NCBI RefSeq assembly: GCF_021440195.1
Contig: NZ_JAJTSZ010000006.1
Coordinates: 124,001-188,000, forward strand
Source: Dyadobacter sp. CY356
GTDB taxonomy: Bacteria; Bacteroidota; Bacteroidia; Cytophagales; Spirosomataceae
Length of the DNA stretch: 64,000 nucleotides
Direction: 5' to 3'
The stretch's first letter is position 1. Each line of letters starts with the position of its first letter. Below are positions 26,866 to 35,322 of this stretch, piece after piece. The notes under the pieces were generated by a model that was not told the origin of the DNA, did not search any database, and was given only the letters and a program-made list of their open reading frames with translations. Made by a program: the position numbers and the translations under genes.

Positions 26866-27369
26866 GTTGGGGATGATGATATGTTGGAGATTTTTAAGTT
26901 TGGTTGAGTGAAATTTGTGAAGAAGAAAATACTATCACAAACATCATGGCAAAAGCCGTTCAGTTAAATGACTTAACCGCTTAAAAATATATTGTTTTTT
27001 GATATTTTTTCATAAGGTTCAATGTTATAATTTTAGCAGTGTTTAATTTTAACATTTTTGTGATTTATTTAACGGTAATAAGGAAAGACACGAAAAGAAT
27101 AAGCAAGAATTAATATGTAAAGGGTGGACAGTAATTGTCTTATGAGAATGAGAGTTATTGCCTAAAACCTAAGAACAGACACAAACTATCCTTATTCAAA
27201 ATTTAAGTAAATAATTATCAACTTAGTAAAATTGAAATATATAGATTTGTTAACAGGTGCCGTTGGTCTGTCAAAGAGTTAACTGTCTATACGCGAAATA
27301 GCTCAGTTACAATCATCTCAGGACAACCATTATTTTGAAGAAAGTTGCACAGCAGCGTAAATCTAACTT
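26866..27369. other. AT-rich spacer at the left edge of the island
   Basis: About 500 bases with no supported gene. TAGATTTG (near 27240) fits the TAnnTTTG promoter box for the helicase gene, without a clear -33 partner. A short stretch near 27262-27360, if read in one frame, gives a helix-turn-helix-like phrase broken by a stop codon. It is too short to call a gene remnant. Confidence 0.35.
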
Positions 27370-29343
27370 ATGTTAAACTATTATTATACGGACCAAATAC
27401 CAACCTTTCTTCAAAAACTTTCAGAGACAATAATTGGTGAAATTTCTGTTAATGGGCGATTAGGGCACATTAATACGGAATTGTATGCATGGGAATATCA
27501 AATAAAACTTTTAAAAGAAGTATTGAAAAATTATGAAGGACGACTGTTCTTTGAATTTTCCATACCAAGGATGGGAAGAAGAATTGATTGTTTACTAATA
27601 ATAAAAAACATTGTTTTTATTATTGAATTCAAGGTTGGGGAAAAAGAATTTATCAATCAAAATATTGAACAGGTCTGGGATTATGCTTTGGATTTGAAAA
27701 ATTTTCACGGGCCAAGTCATAGGCTGCTACTTGTTCCAATTCTGGTGGCTACACATTCAAAAGCAAATTTTATTGAAATAACTACTTCGAGCCACAACGA
27801 TAACTTAATAAATCCATTAAGAACAAATGCGAATGATTTAGCTAACACAATTGCAAGTGTTCTGAATTTTTTCAAGGATGACCATGACATTGATATTGAA
27901 TATTATATAAATGGGAGTTATTCACCTACACCAACCATTATTGAAGCCGCTATAAGCCTTTATAATAATCACAATGTTGAAGAGATTACAAGAAGTGATG
28001 CTGATGCAACAAATTTAAAAATTACGACTAATTATATTTCTCAAACAATTGAATATGCGAAAAGCAGCAATGCGAAAATTATATGTTTTGTAACTGGTGT
28101 TCCAGGCGCGGGTAAAACACTTGTCGGTTTGAAAGTTGCGACAGAACATTTAGACAAACAAAGAGGAAACACAAGTGTTTTCTTATCTGGCAACAAACCA
28201 TTAGTGGATGTTCTACAAGAAGCTTTGTCAAGAGATAAAATTGTTCAAGAAAAAACCAAGGGAAATAAATTGACGAAAAAGCAGGCAAGACAAAGTGTTA
28301 AGGCTTTTATCCAGATTATACATCACTACAGAGACGAATATTTAAGAGATCAAAAAGCGCCTTACGACCATGTTGCGATTTTTGATGAAGCACAAAGAGC
28401 TTGGACAAAGGAGCAAACGATTAAATTTATGCAACAGAAAAAGGGCATTTCTAACTTTCAATATTCGGAACCGGAATTCCTTATTTCTTGTCTAGACAGG
28501 CACATTGACTGGGCTGTTGTAATTTGTTTAGTTGGCGGGGGGCAGGAAATAAATACCGGAGAAGCGGGGATTTCAGAATGGTTGAATGCTGTCAAAAACA
28601 GATTTCCGAATTGGGAAACAAGAATTTCACCAAATTTGATCGATAGTGAATATGCTGCACAGTCATCGATAAAAGAACTAGAAGAAAACAACAAAGTTGT
28701 ATTCGATTCTAGTCTGCATCTATCAGTTTCAATGCGTTCGTTTAGAGCGGAATATCTATCAAAACTAATAAAAGAGATTTTAGATATTGATGAAAATGCA
28801 ACTAATACGTTTGCACAATTAGAAGACAAATATCCAATTGTACTAACAAGAGATATTATTAAAGCCAAGACCTGGCTGAAAGAAAAAGCAAGAGGTAGTG
28901 AAAGATATGGTATAGTAGTCTCCTCACAAGCATATCGATTAAAACCGTTGGCAATTGATGTAAAAGCACAAATTAATCCTGTTAATTGGTTTTTGGATGG
29001 TAAAGACGATATTCGTTCATCTTTTTTTTTAGAGGACGTGGCAACCGAATTTCAAGTTCAAGGATTGGAACTGGATTGGGCTTGTGTTACTTGGGATGGT
29101 GATTTAAGGTATACTCAGGAGGGTTGGAAAGCATATTCTTTTGTTGGAAACAAATGGCAAAATATTCATAAGGAGCTCCGAAGAAAATACCTGGTTAATG
29201 CATATAGGGTTTTGCTTACCAGGGCAAGGCAAGGGATGGTTATTTTAGTACCTGAAGGGAGCACAGAAGACCATACTAGGCAATCGGCTTTTTACGATGA
29301 AACCTTTAATTATTTACAAAGTATTGGCATTAAAACATTTTGA
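27370..29343 (+). CDS. Nuclease-helicase of the DUF2075 type (Schlafen-like ATPase)
   Basis: The N-terminal 110 residues carry a PD-(D/E)XK-like nuclease signature: D73 (RRIDCLL), E86-x-K88 (FIIEFKVG) and Q101-x3-Y105. After a linker, a superfamily 1 helicase-type ATPase follows. It has Walker A GVPGAGKT at about 243-250, Walker B FDEAQ at 338-342, a motif III-like VGGGQEIN, and a C-terminal VLLTRARQGMVI arginine motif. DUF2075 proteins of this build occur in phage-defence and mobile islands, but the mechanism is not settled. It is notably more AT-rich than its neighbours. It lies next to degraded genes. Confidence 0.85.
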   Translation: MLNYYYTDQIPTFLQKLSETIIGEISVNGRLGHINTELYAWEYQIKLLKEVLKNYEGRLFFEFSIPRMGRRIDCLLIIKNIVFIIEFKVGEKEFINQNIEQVWDYALDLKNFHGPSHRLLLVPILVATHSKANFIEITTSSHNDNLINPLRTNANDLANTIASVLNFFKDDHDIDIEYYINGSYSPTPTIIEAAISLYNNHNVEEITRSDADATNLKITTNYISQTIEYAKSSNAKIICFVTGVPGAGKTLVGLKVATEHLDKQRGNTSVFLSGNKPLVDVLQEALSRDKIVQEKTKGNKLTKKQARQSVKAFIQIIHHYRDEYLRDQKAPYDHVAIFDEAQRAWTKEQTIKFMQQKKGISNFQYSEPEFLISCLDRHIDWAVVICLVGGGQEINTGEAGISEWLNAVKNRFPNWETRISPNLIDSEYAAQSSIKELEENNKVVFDSSLHLSVSMRSFRAEYLSKLIKEILDIDENATNTFAQLEDKYPIVLTRDIIKAKTWLKEKARGSERYGIVVSSQAYRLKPLAIDVKAQINPVNWFLDGKDDIRSSFFLEDVATEFQVQGLELDWACVTWDGDLRYTQEGWKAYSFVGNKWQNIHKELRRKYLVNAYRVLLTRARQGMVILVPEGSTEDHTRQSAFYDETFNYLQSIGIKTF

Positions 29344-29345
29344 TC

Positions 29346-29432
29346 ATGCAAAATAGCTTCTGGATTGATAGTACGAAAGGAAAAGACATTATTACTAAAA
29401 CTCAAATTTCAACAAAGGAAATTTTAGATTGA
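29346..29432 (+). CDS. Very short open frame after the helicase gene
   Basis: An ATG two bases after the helicase stop opens a 28-codon frame (MQNSFWIDSTKGKDIITK...). It ends in TGATG, overlapping the start of the next small frame. The coupling is suggestive, but the frame is so short that it may be chance or the remains of a larger gene. Confidence 0.2.
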   Translation: MQNSFWIDSTKGKDIITKTQISTKEILD

Positions 29433-29632
29433 TGTCTTGCTATTATAATTTTCTTCACGGAAAAGGCTTAGAGTTTCAAATAAATAAACTTTTCAAGAAA
29501 AATAACTTTGAGTACTTCGTTTTTGAACATGATGATGTGAAGGAATTAGTGGTTTTGCCAAATGAGGATATCGATATTTTTACAGAAAGGATAGTTTCCC
29601 AATTTCCACCTGCAAAAAGGACCAAGATGTAA
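29432..29632 (+). CDS. Small hypothetical protein in the island
   Basis: This 66-residue protein (MSCYYNFLHGKGLEF...) starts at an ATG that overlaps the stop of the previous frame (TGATG). It is acidic in its second half (FVFEHDDVKELVVLPNEDIDIF), with no membrane segment and no motif that I recognise. The placement after the nuclease-helicase suggests a co-transcribed accessory or control protein, but it could also be a fragment. Confidence 0.4.
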   Translation: MSCYYNFLHGKGLEFQINKLFKKNNFEYFVFEHDDVKELVVLPNEDIDIFTERIVSQFPPAKRTKM

Positions 29633-29720
29633 TGAATTTAATTATAAAGAAATGTGAGCCTCGCTTTCTCTAAGCATTAATTCAAAACAGATATTGCTTG
29701 GTCGGTTTATTCGATAAGGC

Positions 29721-29985
29721 AGTAATAATGGCGACTTTAGCAAGTCAGTTGCTAATAGGTTAAATATTCCGATTGGCAATAATCCTGTCGTTTTTGTTAT
29801 TTAGAAAAGCAAAAGTATTCTCGAAAATCTGATTGATTGGTTTTCTAAAAACGAAACTATCAGGCAGGTAGATGGAATCTCTAAACTGTTGGACGTTCCC
29901 GCGCTGATCATTGATGATGAAGCAGATGCCGCTTCCGTAAACACGTCAAGAGATATAAATTATATTAAGTCTATTAATCGCTTAA
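29721..29985 (+). pseudogene. Remnant of a Z1-domain gene
   Basis: One frame reads NGDFSKSVANRLNIPIGNNP, then VVFVI, a TAG stop (29802-29804), then KSKSILENLIDWF, then LLDVPALIIDDEADAASVNT. The pattern matches the ATPase core of Z1-domain proteins (Walker B-like IIDDEAD followed by SVNT). The frame has no start and no C-terminal end and carries an internal stop, so the gene is dead. Z1 genes are known from restriction-like defence islands with GHKL-ATPases, AIPR proteins and methyltransferases. Confidence 0.6.
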
Positions 29986-30009
29986 AAGTACCCTACTTAA
30001 TCTTTTTAA

Positions 30010-30570
30010 TCAGAATACATTTCTGGGATATTAACTTTGGATTGGTTACCGTCTAGCGGGAAATATTTTGTAAAGGTAACTGAGGCGGCTGATAGTCTGT
30101 TTCTTAAAAAGGAACATCAACTGATTTTTTCCGTGAAATTGGGAACGAATGACAGTGCGATACAGGGGCCGAATGGCTCGCCGGTTTCCAAAGAAGATTA
30201 CAAGAAAAATATGCAGACCATTATTTCAGAGCTGTTAAGAAAATATCCCGGCTGCAAGGTGATTGTGCATCATCCGATCTGGTATAGCGCCAATACATAC
30301 AACAGTTCCAAATATTTAAAGGAAGGCCTTGACAGGCTGGAAACTTATATTCCCGAGATTGATGGCATGATTTCCGAATACAAAATTTCGGATCCGAACC
30401 GGGTTTTTAAGGGTGATACCAGGGCTTTTAAATATTTCAAAAAACATCACCTCAAATTATTAAAACCGGAAAAAGGCCAGCAAGGCACATTTTACCTGCA
30501 CCCGAATGAAGAAGGCACCGTTGTTTTAGGTAAGTTTTGGGCGAAGGCTCTTGAAAAAAGAATGCTTTGA
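30010..30570 (+). pseudogene. SGNH-hydrolase gene lacking its 5' half
   Basis: The frame (open from about 30010, first possible start TTG at 30037) gives the C-terminal part of an SGNH/GDSL esterase. It has WLPSSGKYF, the block III segment SVKLGTNDSA, the typical GSPVSKEDYKKNM, and a terminal FYLHPNEEGTVVLGKFWAKALEK that supplies the His of block V. The GDS block with the catalytic serine is missing. The loss begins where the Z1 remnant ends, so an island-related rearrangement removed it. It is unlikely to be functional. Confidence 0.7.
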
Positions 30571-30651
30571 TTAAACGCATTTTTCTCTTTCCAATCTGCC
30601 TTTCCGCTTTCAAATATCAATTATTTTTTATTTGACTTTCAATTTATTACC

Positions 30652-31593
30652 TCAAAAATCACCCTCCTTAACAAAAAACTTCTCACCATTATTTTCAATA
30701 ACTTCCCAGTCATCTCCACCAAATTCCGCCTCACAATATTCGTCATAACAAACTTCTGCATCGAAAATCCGCAGCATAACGGTCACGATCATGGGGTATA
30801 ATTCCATGTCATCGATTTCAAATGCGAGTTGGATGATATCAATAGAATCATTGTAACAAGTCATAAAAACCTGAAATTGCCGCCAGGATTTTTCTTTGGC
30901 TTTATCGAGGTTTTTTGTATCGCCACCCGCATTTTTTATTTCTTCATATTCATTATCCCAGAATATTTCCCATTCTAAGAGCATTTCAGGAAGAAAAATA
31001 TGCTTTTCAATTCCGCCGGCGTCGTTGTAAATTTTACTCCATATAAATTTGCTGGTCATTGCACCCATTTCAGCATAGGATTTCTTTTCGATGAAAGACC
31101 TTAAACGGGTTTTCAGCCCGGCTACGGTATCCATTTGAAAATCATCACCATCTTCTGTCCCAAATTCCAGGGTATTATCAATCACCAACGCTTCATATTC
31201 GTCATCTTCAAGTCCGGAAAATTTTTCAAATGCCTGAATAAACGCATCGTAGGACGGGATACCTTCCGGTGTATTTTCGTTGTCAAACATGTTACGCGCA
31301 ATGCCCTGGATTCCGGCTTCCGCGGTAATCGCCTCGACTTCGCTTTTTAACATATCTAAAACATCCGTTTCACCAGCAAATGACAATGTTTCATATCTTT
31401 CTGTGAGGTAATTTTTAAAACTCATCAGCGAGTAAAAATAAGGATCATCCGGGGATACTTCCGCGTTTTCCTCATCCCACTCACCGTCTTCCACAGTATA
31501 ACCCAATGGAAAAGAAACCATTTTCCCATCCTTACTGATACTGCAAAACAGATTTTCTTCCTCTGTCTCGTTTAAATAATAGGTAATTTCCAT
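30652..31593 (-). CDS. Acidic protein of unknown function
   Basis: I do not recognise this 313-residue protein. It is strongly acidic, rich in Asp, Glu and aromatic residues (EVSPDDPYFYSLMSF, FSGLEDDEYEALVIDN), with no signal peptide or membrane segment. It opens METIYYLNE-like (MEITYYLNETEEEN) and ends with GGDDWEVIENNGEKFFVKEGDF. It is probably cytoplasmic. It lies downstream of, and on the same strand as, the Fic gene with a 66-base gap, so the two may share a transcript. A link to Fic function is only a guess. Confidence 0.7.
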   Translation of the reverse strand: MEITYYLNETEEENLFCSISKDGKMVSFPLGYTVEDGEWDEENAEVSPDDPYFYSLMSFKNYLTERYETLSFAGETDVLDMLKSEVEAITAEAGIQGIARNMFDNENTPEGIPSYDAFIQAFEKFSGLEDDEYEALVIDNTLEFGTEDGDDFQMDTVAGLKTRLRSFIEKKSYAEMGAMTSKFIWSKIYNDAGGIEKHIFLPEMLLEWEIFWDNEYEEIKNAGGDTKNLDKAKEKSWRQFQVFMTCYNDSIDIIQLAFEIDDMELYPMIVTVMLRIFDAEVCYDEYCEAEFGGDDWEVIENNGEKFFVKEGDF

Positions 31594-31659
31594 ATCGTTT
31601 TTATACTAAAATATCTTGTAAATAAATTCTGATTCCTTTTCGCATTTTCATTCGATTAC

Positions 31660-32763
31660 TTACCAAACCAGCAAATACGCGCTGCTCCTGCCTCCGCCCC
31701 TATCTTTCGTCAATAATCCTTTGGCGATTAAATCTGAAATGTCACGTCCGGCCGTATCCTGCGAACATTTCATAATTTTGGCCCACTTGGAAGATGTCAG
31801 TTTCCCGAAGAAATCTTCCTGCATTTTTTGTATCATCAGGCGTTGTCGCTCGTTCAGTGGCACATCAGCATATTTGTCCCAAAATGCTACTCTTTGCAAA
31901 ACTACATTCAGCGTTTCTTCGGTTGCCTGCAACGCATCACGCATGCATAACAAAAACCATTGCAGCCACGATGTTATATCCAGATTTCCCTTCTGTGTCT
32001 TTTCCAGTATGGCGTAATATTCACTTCTGCGTTTTCTGATCTGAGACGACATGCTGTAATACCGCTCGCCGCTGCCTTCCGTCCTGGCCAGCTGCATATC
32101 TGCTATCGCCCGCGCGATCCGGCCATTTCCATCGTCAAACGGATGGATGGTCACAAACCATAAATGTGCGATTCCGGATTTTATGACCGGATCCATATTA
32201 ACAGAACTGTTAAACCATGCCAGAAATTGCGCCATTTCTTCTTCCAGGCGTGTGGCATCCGGCGCTTCAAAATGCACTGTTTCTCTTCCCATCGGACCAG
32301 AAACTACCTGCATTGGCCCCTTCTCATTGTCCCGCCATTTTCCGGTCAATATCTTGTACATACCGCTTCGTCCGGATGGGAACAAAGATGATTGCCAGCC
32401 CAGTAACCGTTCTTTTGTCAGTTCACTTTTATAATTCTGGGTAGCATCAAGCGTCATTTCAACCACACCATCCACATTCCGGTCGGACGGAACGAGCCCG
32501 GCGATTTCTATGCCTAACCGTCTTGCAATCGAAGAACGCACTTCCTCGCGCCCCAGAACTTCACCTTCTATTTCAGAAGATTTTAACACATCTTCGGTTA
32601 GCGTTTTGAGTATGGTTTCTGATTTTGAAGTAAAACCAAAAGCTTCCATCCGCCCGTTGATTTTACCCTGGATATACCTCACCTCTCCCAAAACTGTCGA
32701 AAGCTCAGCTTCGTCCCAACTAAATTGGGGCCAGTATTTTCTTTGGTGGATATATGTACTCAT
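31660..32763 (-). CDS. Fic-family AMP-transferase-like protein with DUF4172 and winged-helix end
   Basis: The N-terminal DUF4172 region (WPQFSWDEAELSTVLGEVRYIQGKINGRME) leads into an inhibitory helix motif S62-S-E-I-E66-G67, which fits the class II (S/T)xxxE(G/N) rule. The Fic core has the full motif HPFDDGNGRIARA, with His207 as the catalytic base. The end of the protein looks like a winged helix (LTSSKWAKIMKCSQDTAGRDISDLIAKGLLTKDRG). Fic enzymes transfer AMP or other nucleotide groups to proteins. The target here is unknown. A perfect palindrome lies 25 bases before its start and could be bound by the winged helix. Confidence 0.92.
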   Translation of the reverse strand: MSTYIHQRKYWPQFSWDEAELSTVLGEVRYIQGKINGRMEAFGFTSKSETILKTLTEDVLKSSEIEGEVLGREEVRSSIARRLGIEIAGLVPSDRNVDGVVEMTLDATQNYKSELTKERLLGWQSSLFPSGRSGMYKILTGKWRDNEKGPMQVVSGPMGRETVHFEAPDATRLEEEMAQFLAWFNSSVNMDPVIKSGIAHLWFVTIHPFDDGNGRIARAIADMQLARTEGSGERYYSMSSQIRKRRSEYYAILEKTQKGNLDITSWLQWFLLCMRDALQATEETLNVVLQRVAFWDKYADVPLNERQRLMIQKMQEDFFGKLTSSKWAKIMKCSQDTAGRDISDLIAKGLLTKDRGGGRSSAYLLVW

Positions 32764-32787
32764 GGTGTTATGCGGCGATCAGATAAC

Positions 32788-32831
32788 TAATCTCCGCAAA
32801 TTTGCGGAGATTAACAAGTTTATTCTCCGCA
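32788..32831. promoter_or_regulatory. Palindromic element upstream of the Fic gene (unit 1)
   Basis: A perfect 26-base palindrome with arms TAATCTCCGCA (32788-32798) and its complement (32803-32813) is followed, after 10 bases, by a single half-site TCTCCGCA (32824-32831). It lies 25 bases ahead of the Fic start. The same build recurs at 32961-33004. Confidence 0.7.
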
Positions 32832-32960
32832 TTTTCTCCTTTATAATCCTGGTTAATTTGATTTTAAAAATGTTATTAGCTTATAATTAATTTATAATCA
32901 GATATTTATAACAAATAATTATAATTAAAAACGACGAATTAATTAAATACCAAAACATTT

Positions 32961-33004
32961 TAATCTCCGCATTTTTGCGGAGATTAATCTACTTATTCTC
33001 CGCA
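32961..33004. repeat. Palindromic element, unit 2
   Basis: Arms TAATCTCCGCA (32961-32971) and its complement (32976-32986) surround TTTT, and a half-site TCTCCGCA follows at 32997-33004. Order, spacing and the full 44-base length match unit 1. Its half-site runs into the 3' end of the DUF983 gene. On the minus strand it could also act as that gene's terminator. Confidence 0.7.
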
Positions 33005-33360
33005 TCCTGATCATAATCAACAAAAATATTAATCCAGATTGCTCTTCCCAGGCGAATGATGATCGGTTGTAAGGAGAATAAAATGATGGTGATTGTGACA
33101 AAAAACCATTCAAGCGGCATTTTTATAAAGACTAGCAAAAAAACGGATAGTAGCGTCATCAGGAAAATGACAATTGGAAAACTTGTCCACAAGGCACCGA
33201 TGTAAAAACCTGGTTCAATTTTAAAATCCTGTCCACAAACAGAACAGTTATCCGGCATTTTCAAACCGTCTTTCAGGCTATATGGATTCTGTTTTGTGAA
33301 CAGCTTTCCCTGATGACAACGCGGACATCTCATCCTGACGACGTTTACTATTTTGGACAT
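32989..33360 (-). CDS. DUF983-family zinc-ribbon membrane protein
   Basis: The 123-residue protein starts with two CxxC pairs (MRCPRCHQGKLF, then CSVCGQDFKIEPGFY), the DUF983 zinc-ribbon signature. Two hydrophobic segments follow (about 60-110). The function is unknown; members are widespread in Alphaproteobacteria and Bacteroidota. It precedes the palindromic element and the Fic gene on the same strand but is separated from them by the repeats. Confidence 0.9.
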   Translation of the reverse strand: MSKIVNVVRMRCPRCHQGKLFTKQNPYSLKDGLKMPDNCSVCGQDFKIEPGFYIGALWTSFPIVIFLMTLLSVFLLVFIKMPLEWFFVTITIILFSLQPIIIRLGRAIWINIFVDYDQDAENK

Positions 33361-33421
33361 TTTACTTTTTTACAAGGATGTTGGGTGGATCTTCACTTTT
33401 TGTCTATTGACAGATTTGTTA

Positions 33422-33456
33422 ACCCGTCCGACGGCGAAAAAAGCCGTCGGACGGGT
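33422..33456. terminator. Strong hairpin terminator
   Basis: A perfect 14-bp GC-rich stem (ACCCGTCCGACGGC and its complement) has a seven-base A-rich loop. It lies between the Crp/Fnr-type gene and the DUF983 gene. A related hairpin with the same CCCGTC core is at 35245-35275. Confidence 0.7.
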
Positions 33457-33497
33457 GGCTCTTTAGAATTTTATCTGCTTTCAATCAATATTAAAAA

Positions 33498-34091
33498 CTA
33501 CTTCCCGGCCATTTGAGCACGGATTCTGCTTAGTGATGGCCCTTTTATTCCAAGATATGAAGCGACGTGTCCCAGTGAAACACGATTGGCGACGTCTGGA
33601 AATTCGGTTAATAGAGAAACGTAACGATCTTCGGCTGACTGGCTTAATAATGCTTCGGCCTTGGTTTGGCTGTAAACATAATATTGCTCGGCAAGAAGTC
33701 TTCCGAAACGCTCCCAACCATGGGATTTTGGGTATAGCGATAACAGGTTTTCATGACTGATCACCATCAGTTCAGAATCTTCGAGCGCTTCGATGCTATA
33801 TGGACAAGCGGTCTGTGTAAGGAAACTTTTCAGGGAAACCAGAAATGTATTTTCAGGGACGAAATAAATATTGTGCTCGATTTCTGTTTTCAAATCAACA
33901 TAATATACCCGGAACAATCCTTTGACAATAAATCCGATTTGCCGGCATACGGAATTCCGGAAATTAAAATATTCGTTTTTGGCAATTTTGCGGTGCGTCC
34001 ACATATGCTCCGATAGCCGGATGTCTTCGTCTTCAAGCTGGGCAAAATGACTAAGGCTACTATGTAAAATTTCCTTCGGGCTTAAAAGCAT
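33498..34091 (-). CDS. Crp/Fnr-family transcriptional regulator
   Basis: It has a cyclic-nucleotide-binding-like jelly roll (about residues 20-120, NEYFNFRNSVCRQIGFIVKGLFRVYYVD). The helix-turn-helix end is shortened (VSLGHVASYLGIKGPSLSRIRAQMAGK). There is no cysteine set for an iron-sulfur cluster, so it is not an Fnr oxygen sensor. This type is common in Bacteroidota, often divergent from its target. Here the alpha/beta hydrolase gene (34332) is the divergent neighbour and probable target. Confidence 0.9.
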   Translation of the reverse strand: MLLSPKEILHSSLSHFAQLEDEDIRLSEHMWTHRKIAKNEYFNFRNSVCRQIGFIVKGLFRVYYVDLKTEIEHNIYFVPENTFLVSLKSFLTQTACPYSIEALEDSELMVISHENLLSLYPKSHGWERFGRLLAEQYYVYSQTKAEALLSQSAEDRYVSLLTEFPDVANRVSLGHVASYLGIKGPSLSRIRAQMAGK

Positions 34092-34331
34092 TGTAAACTT
34101 TCGATTTTAAGAAATAAAATGGCGGATTTTTAAATTAAAAACGACCGGTTTTTACCAATCGTTTTATAAAACTAAGATACCATTTATTTCCCGCACTCCC
34201 TTCCAGCAAAAATTATTTTACATCCTTCCTTCGCTTTTTAACATAGGTGAAAATTATTGGGAAGGGCCACTTCTACCTTTGACCTATCAAAAAACAAACA
34301 AATAATTTTCAAAACATAATCCTTACATTTT

Positions 34332-35147
34332 ATGAAAACGATCATCACATCTCTGGCCCTTTTGCTGACCCTGGCCATCTCTTCCTGTAATTCAGAATCA
34401 AGTCCGGCACCGGAAAAGAAAGGTGAAACCGTTGTTTTGGTTCATGGTGCATGGCAGGGTGCGTTTACCTGGGCAACTGTTAAAAGTAATTTAGAGAAGA
34501 AAGGTTTCAATGTTATTGCCGTAGAATTGCCAGCTCACGGAGATGACACTACGCCGGTTGCAGGTTTAACGCTGGATAGTTATAGTGCCAAAGTGATTTC
34601 GGTTATTGAGGCACAATCCTCCAAAGTAATTCTGGTTGGTCATAGCCTGGGCGGCATGGTCATTTCTGCTGTTGCTGAAAAGATTCCTGCCAAAATAGAC
34701 AAACTTGTCTTTTTAGCTGCTTTTTTGCCGCAAAATCAGCAATCGCTATTTGATATTTCCGGTAGTGACAAACAAACACTTTTGCCTGCCGCTCTGGAAG
34801 TCAGTGCCGACCAGTCGACTATTGCTGTGAAAACAGACAGTCTGATCAACATTTTCTGTCAGGATGGAAGTGCAGAAATCAAGCAGCTTTTGTTATCAAA
34901 AAACAGAACGGAACCGCTTTTGCCCCTGACTAATAAAATAACAATTACAGATGCTAACTTTGGAAGCGTTAGCAAATATTACATTCGTACGATTAATGAC
35001 CATGCGATTGGTATCAATTTGCAGAATCAGATGATTAAAACGACGGCGATTAAAAAAGTTTACAGTTTAACTGCGGGACATACGGCTCATCTTTCTCAAC
35101 CGAACGAAGTTTCAGCGATTATTGAAGAGATTGCTACGGTTAAATAA
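34332..35147 (+). CDS. Alpha/beta-hydrolase lipoprotein
   Basis: A lipoprotein signal (LALLLTLAISSCNSES) leads into an alpha/beta-hydrolase domain. It has the oxyanion segment VLVHGAWQGAFTW, the nucleophile elbow GHSLGGMV, Asp in RTINDHAIG and His in AGHTAHLSQP. The type resembles plant-like and bacterial esterases (salicylate esterase/hydroxynitrile-lyase group). The cell-envelope location is clear; the substrate is not. It is divergent from the Crp/Fnr-type regulator gene. Confidence 0.9.
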   Translation: MKTIITSLALLLTLAISSCNSESSPAPEKKGETVVLVHGAWQGAFTWATVKSNLEKKGFNVIAVELPAHGDDTTPVAGLTLDSYSAKVISVIEAQSSKVILVGHSLGGMVISAVAEKIPAKIDKLVFLAAFLPQNQQSLFDISGSDKQTLLPAALEVSADQSTIAVKTDSLINIFCQDGSAEIKQLLLSKNRTEPLLPLTNKITITDANFGSVSKYYIRTINDHAIGINLQNQMIKTTAIKKVYSLTAGHTAHLSQPNEVSAIIEEIATVK

Positions 35148-35170
35148 TTCTGAATATTAAATATCCTGCA

Positions 35171-35214
35171 AGTAAAAATCCTTTCGAAACTCAGGTTTTG
35201 GGAGGATTTTTACT
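35171..35214 (+). terminator. Terminator of the alpha/beta-hydrolase gene
   Basis: AGTAAAAATCCT (35171-35182) and AGGATTTTTACT (35203-35214) form a perfect 12-bp stem just after the stop codon. Confidence 0.7.
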
Positions 35215-35244
35215 GGTTTATGTTTTGCGTTTTGTATATGGTGA

Positions 35245-35275
35245 TTTTTTTAACCCGTCGGACGGGTTAAAAAAA
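35245..35275. terminator. Bidirectional terminator with long T/A arms
   Basis: Seven T residues, AACCCGTC, one G, GACGGGTT and seven A residues give a near-perfect 31-base palindrome. It serves both the hydrolase gene and the convergent gene at 35323. It shares its core with the hairpin at 33422-33456. Confidence 0.75.
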
Positions 35276-35322
35276 CTGATTAATAGCAATAACTGATATT
35301 AACAATTATACCTCAAAACCAG

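Noticed and set aside
26980..27369. A possible helix-turn-helix fragment left of the nuclease-helicase gene.
   Set aside because: The suggestive phrase is about thirty residues, interrupted by a stop, with no wider similarity that I can defend.
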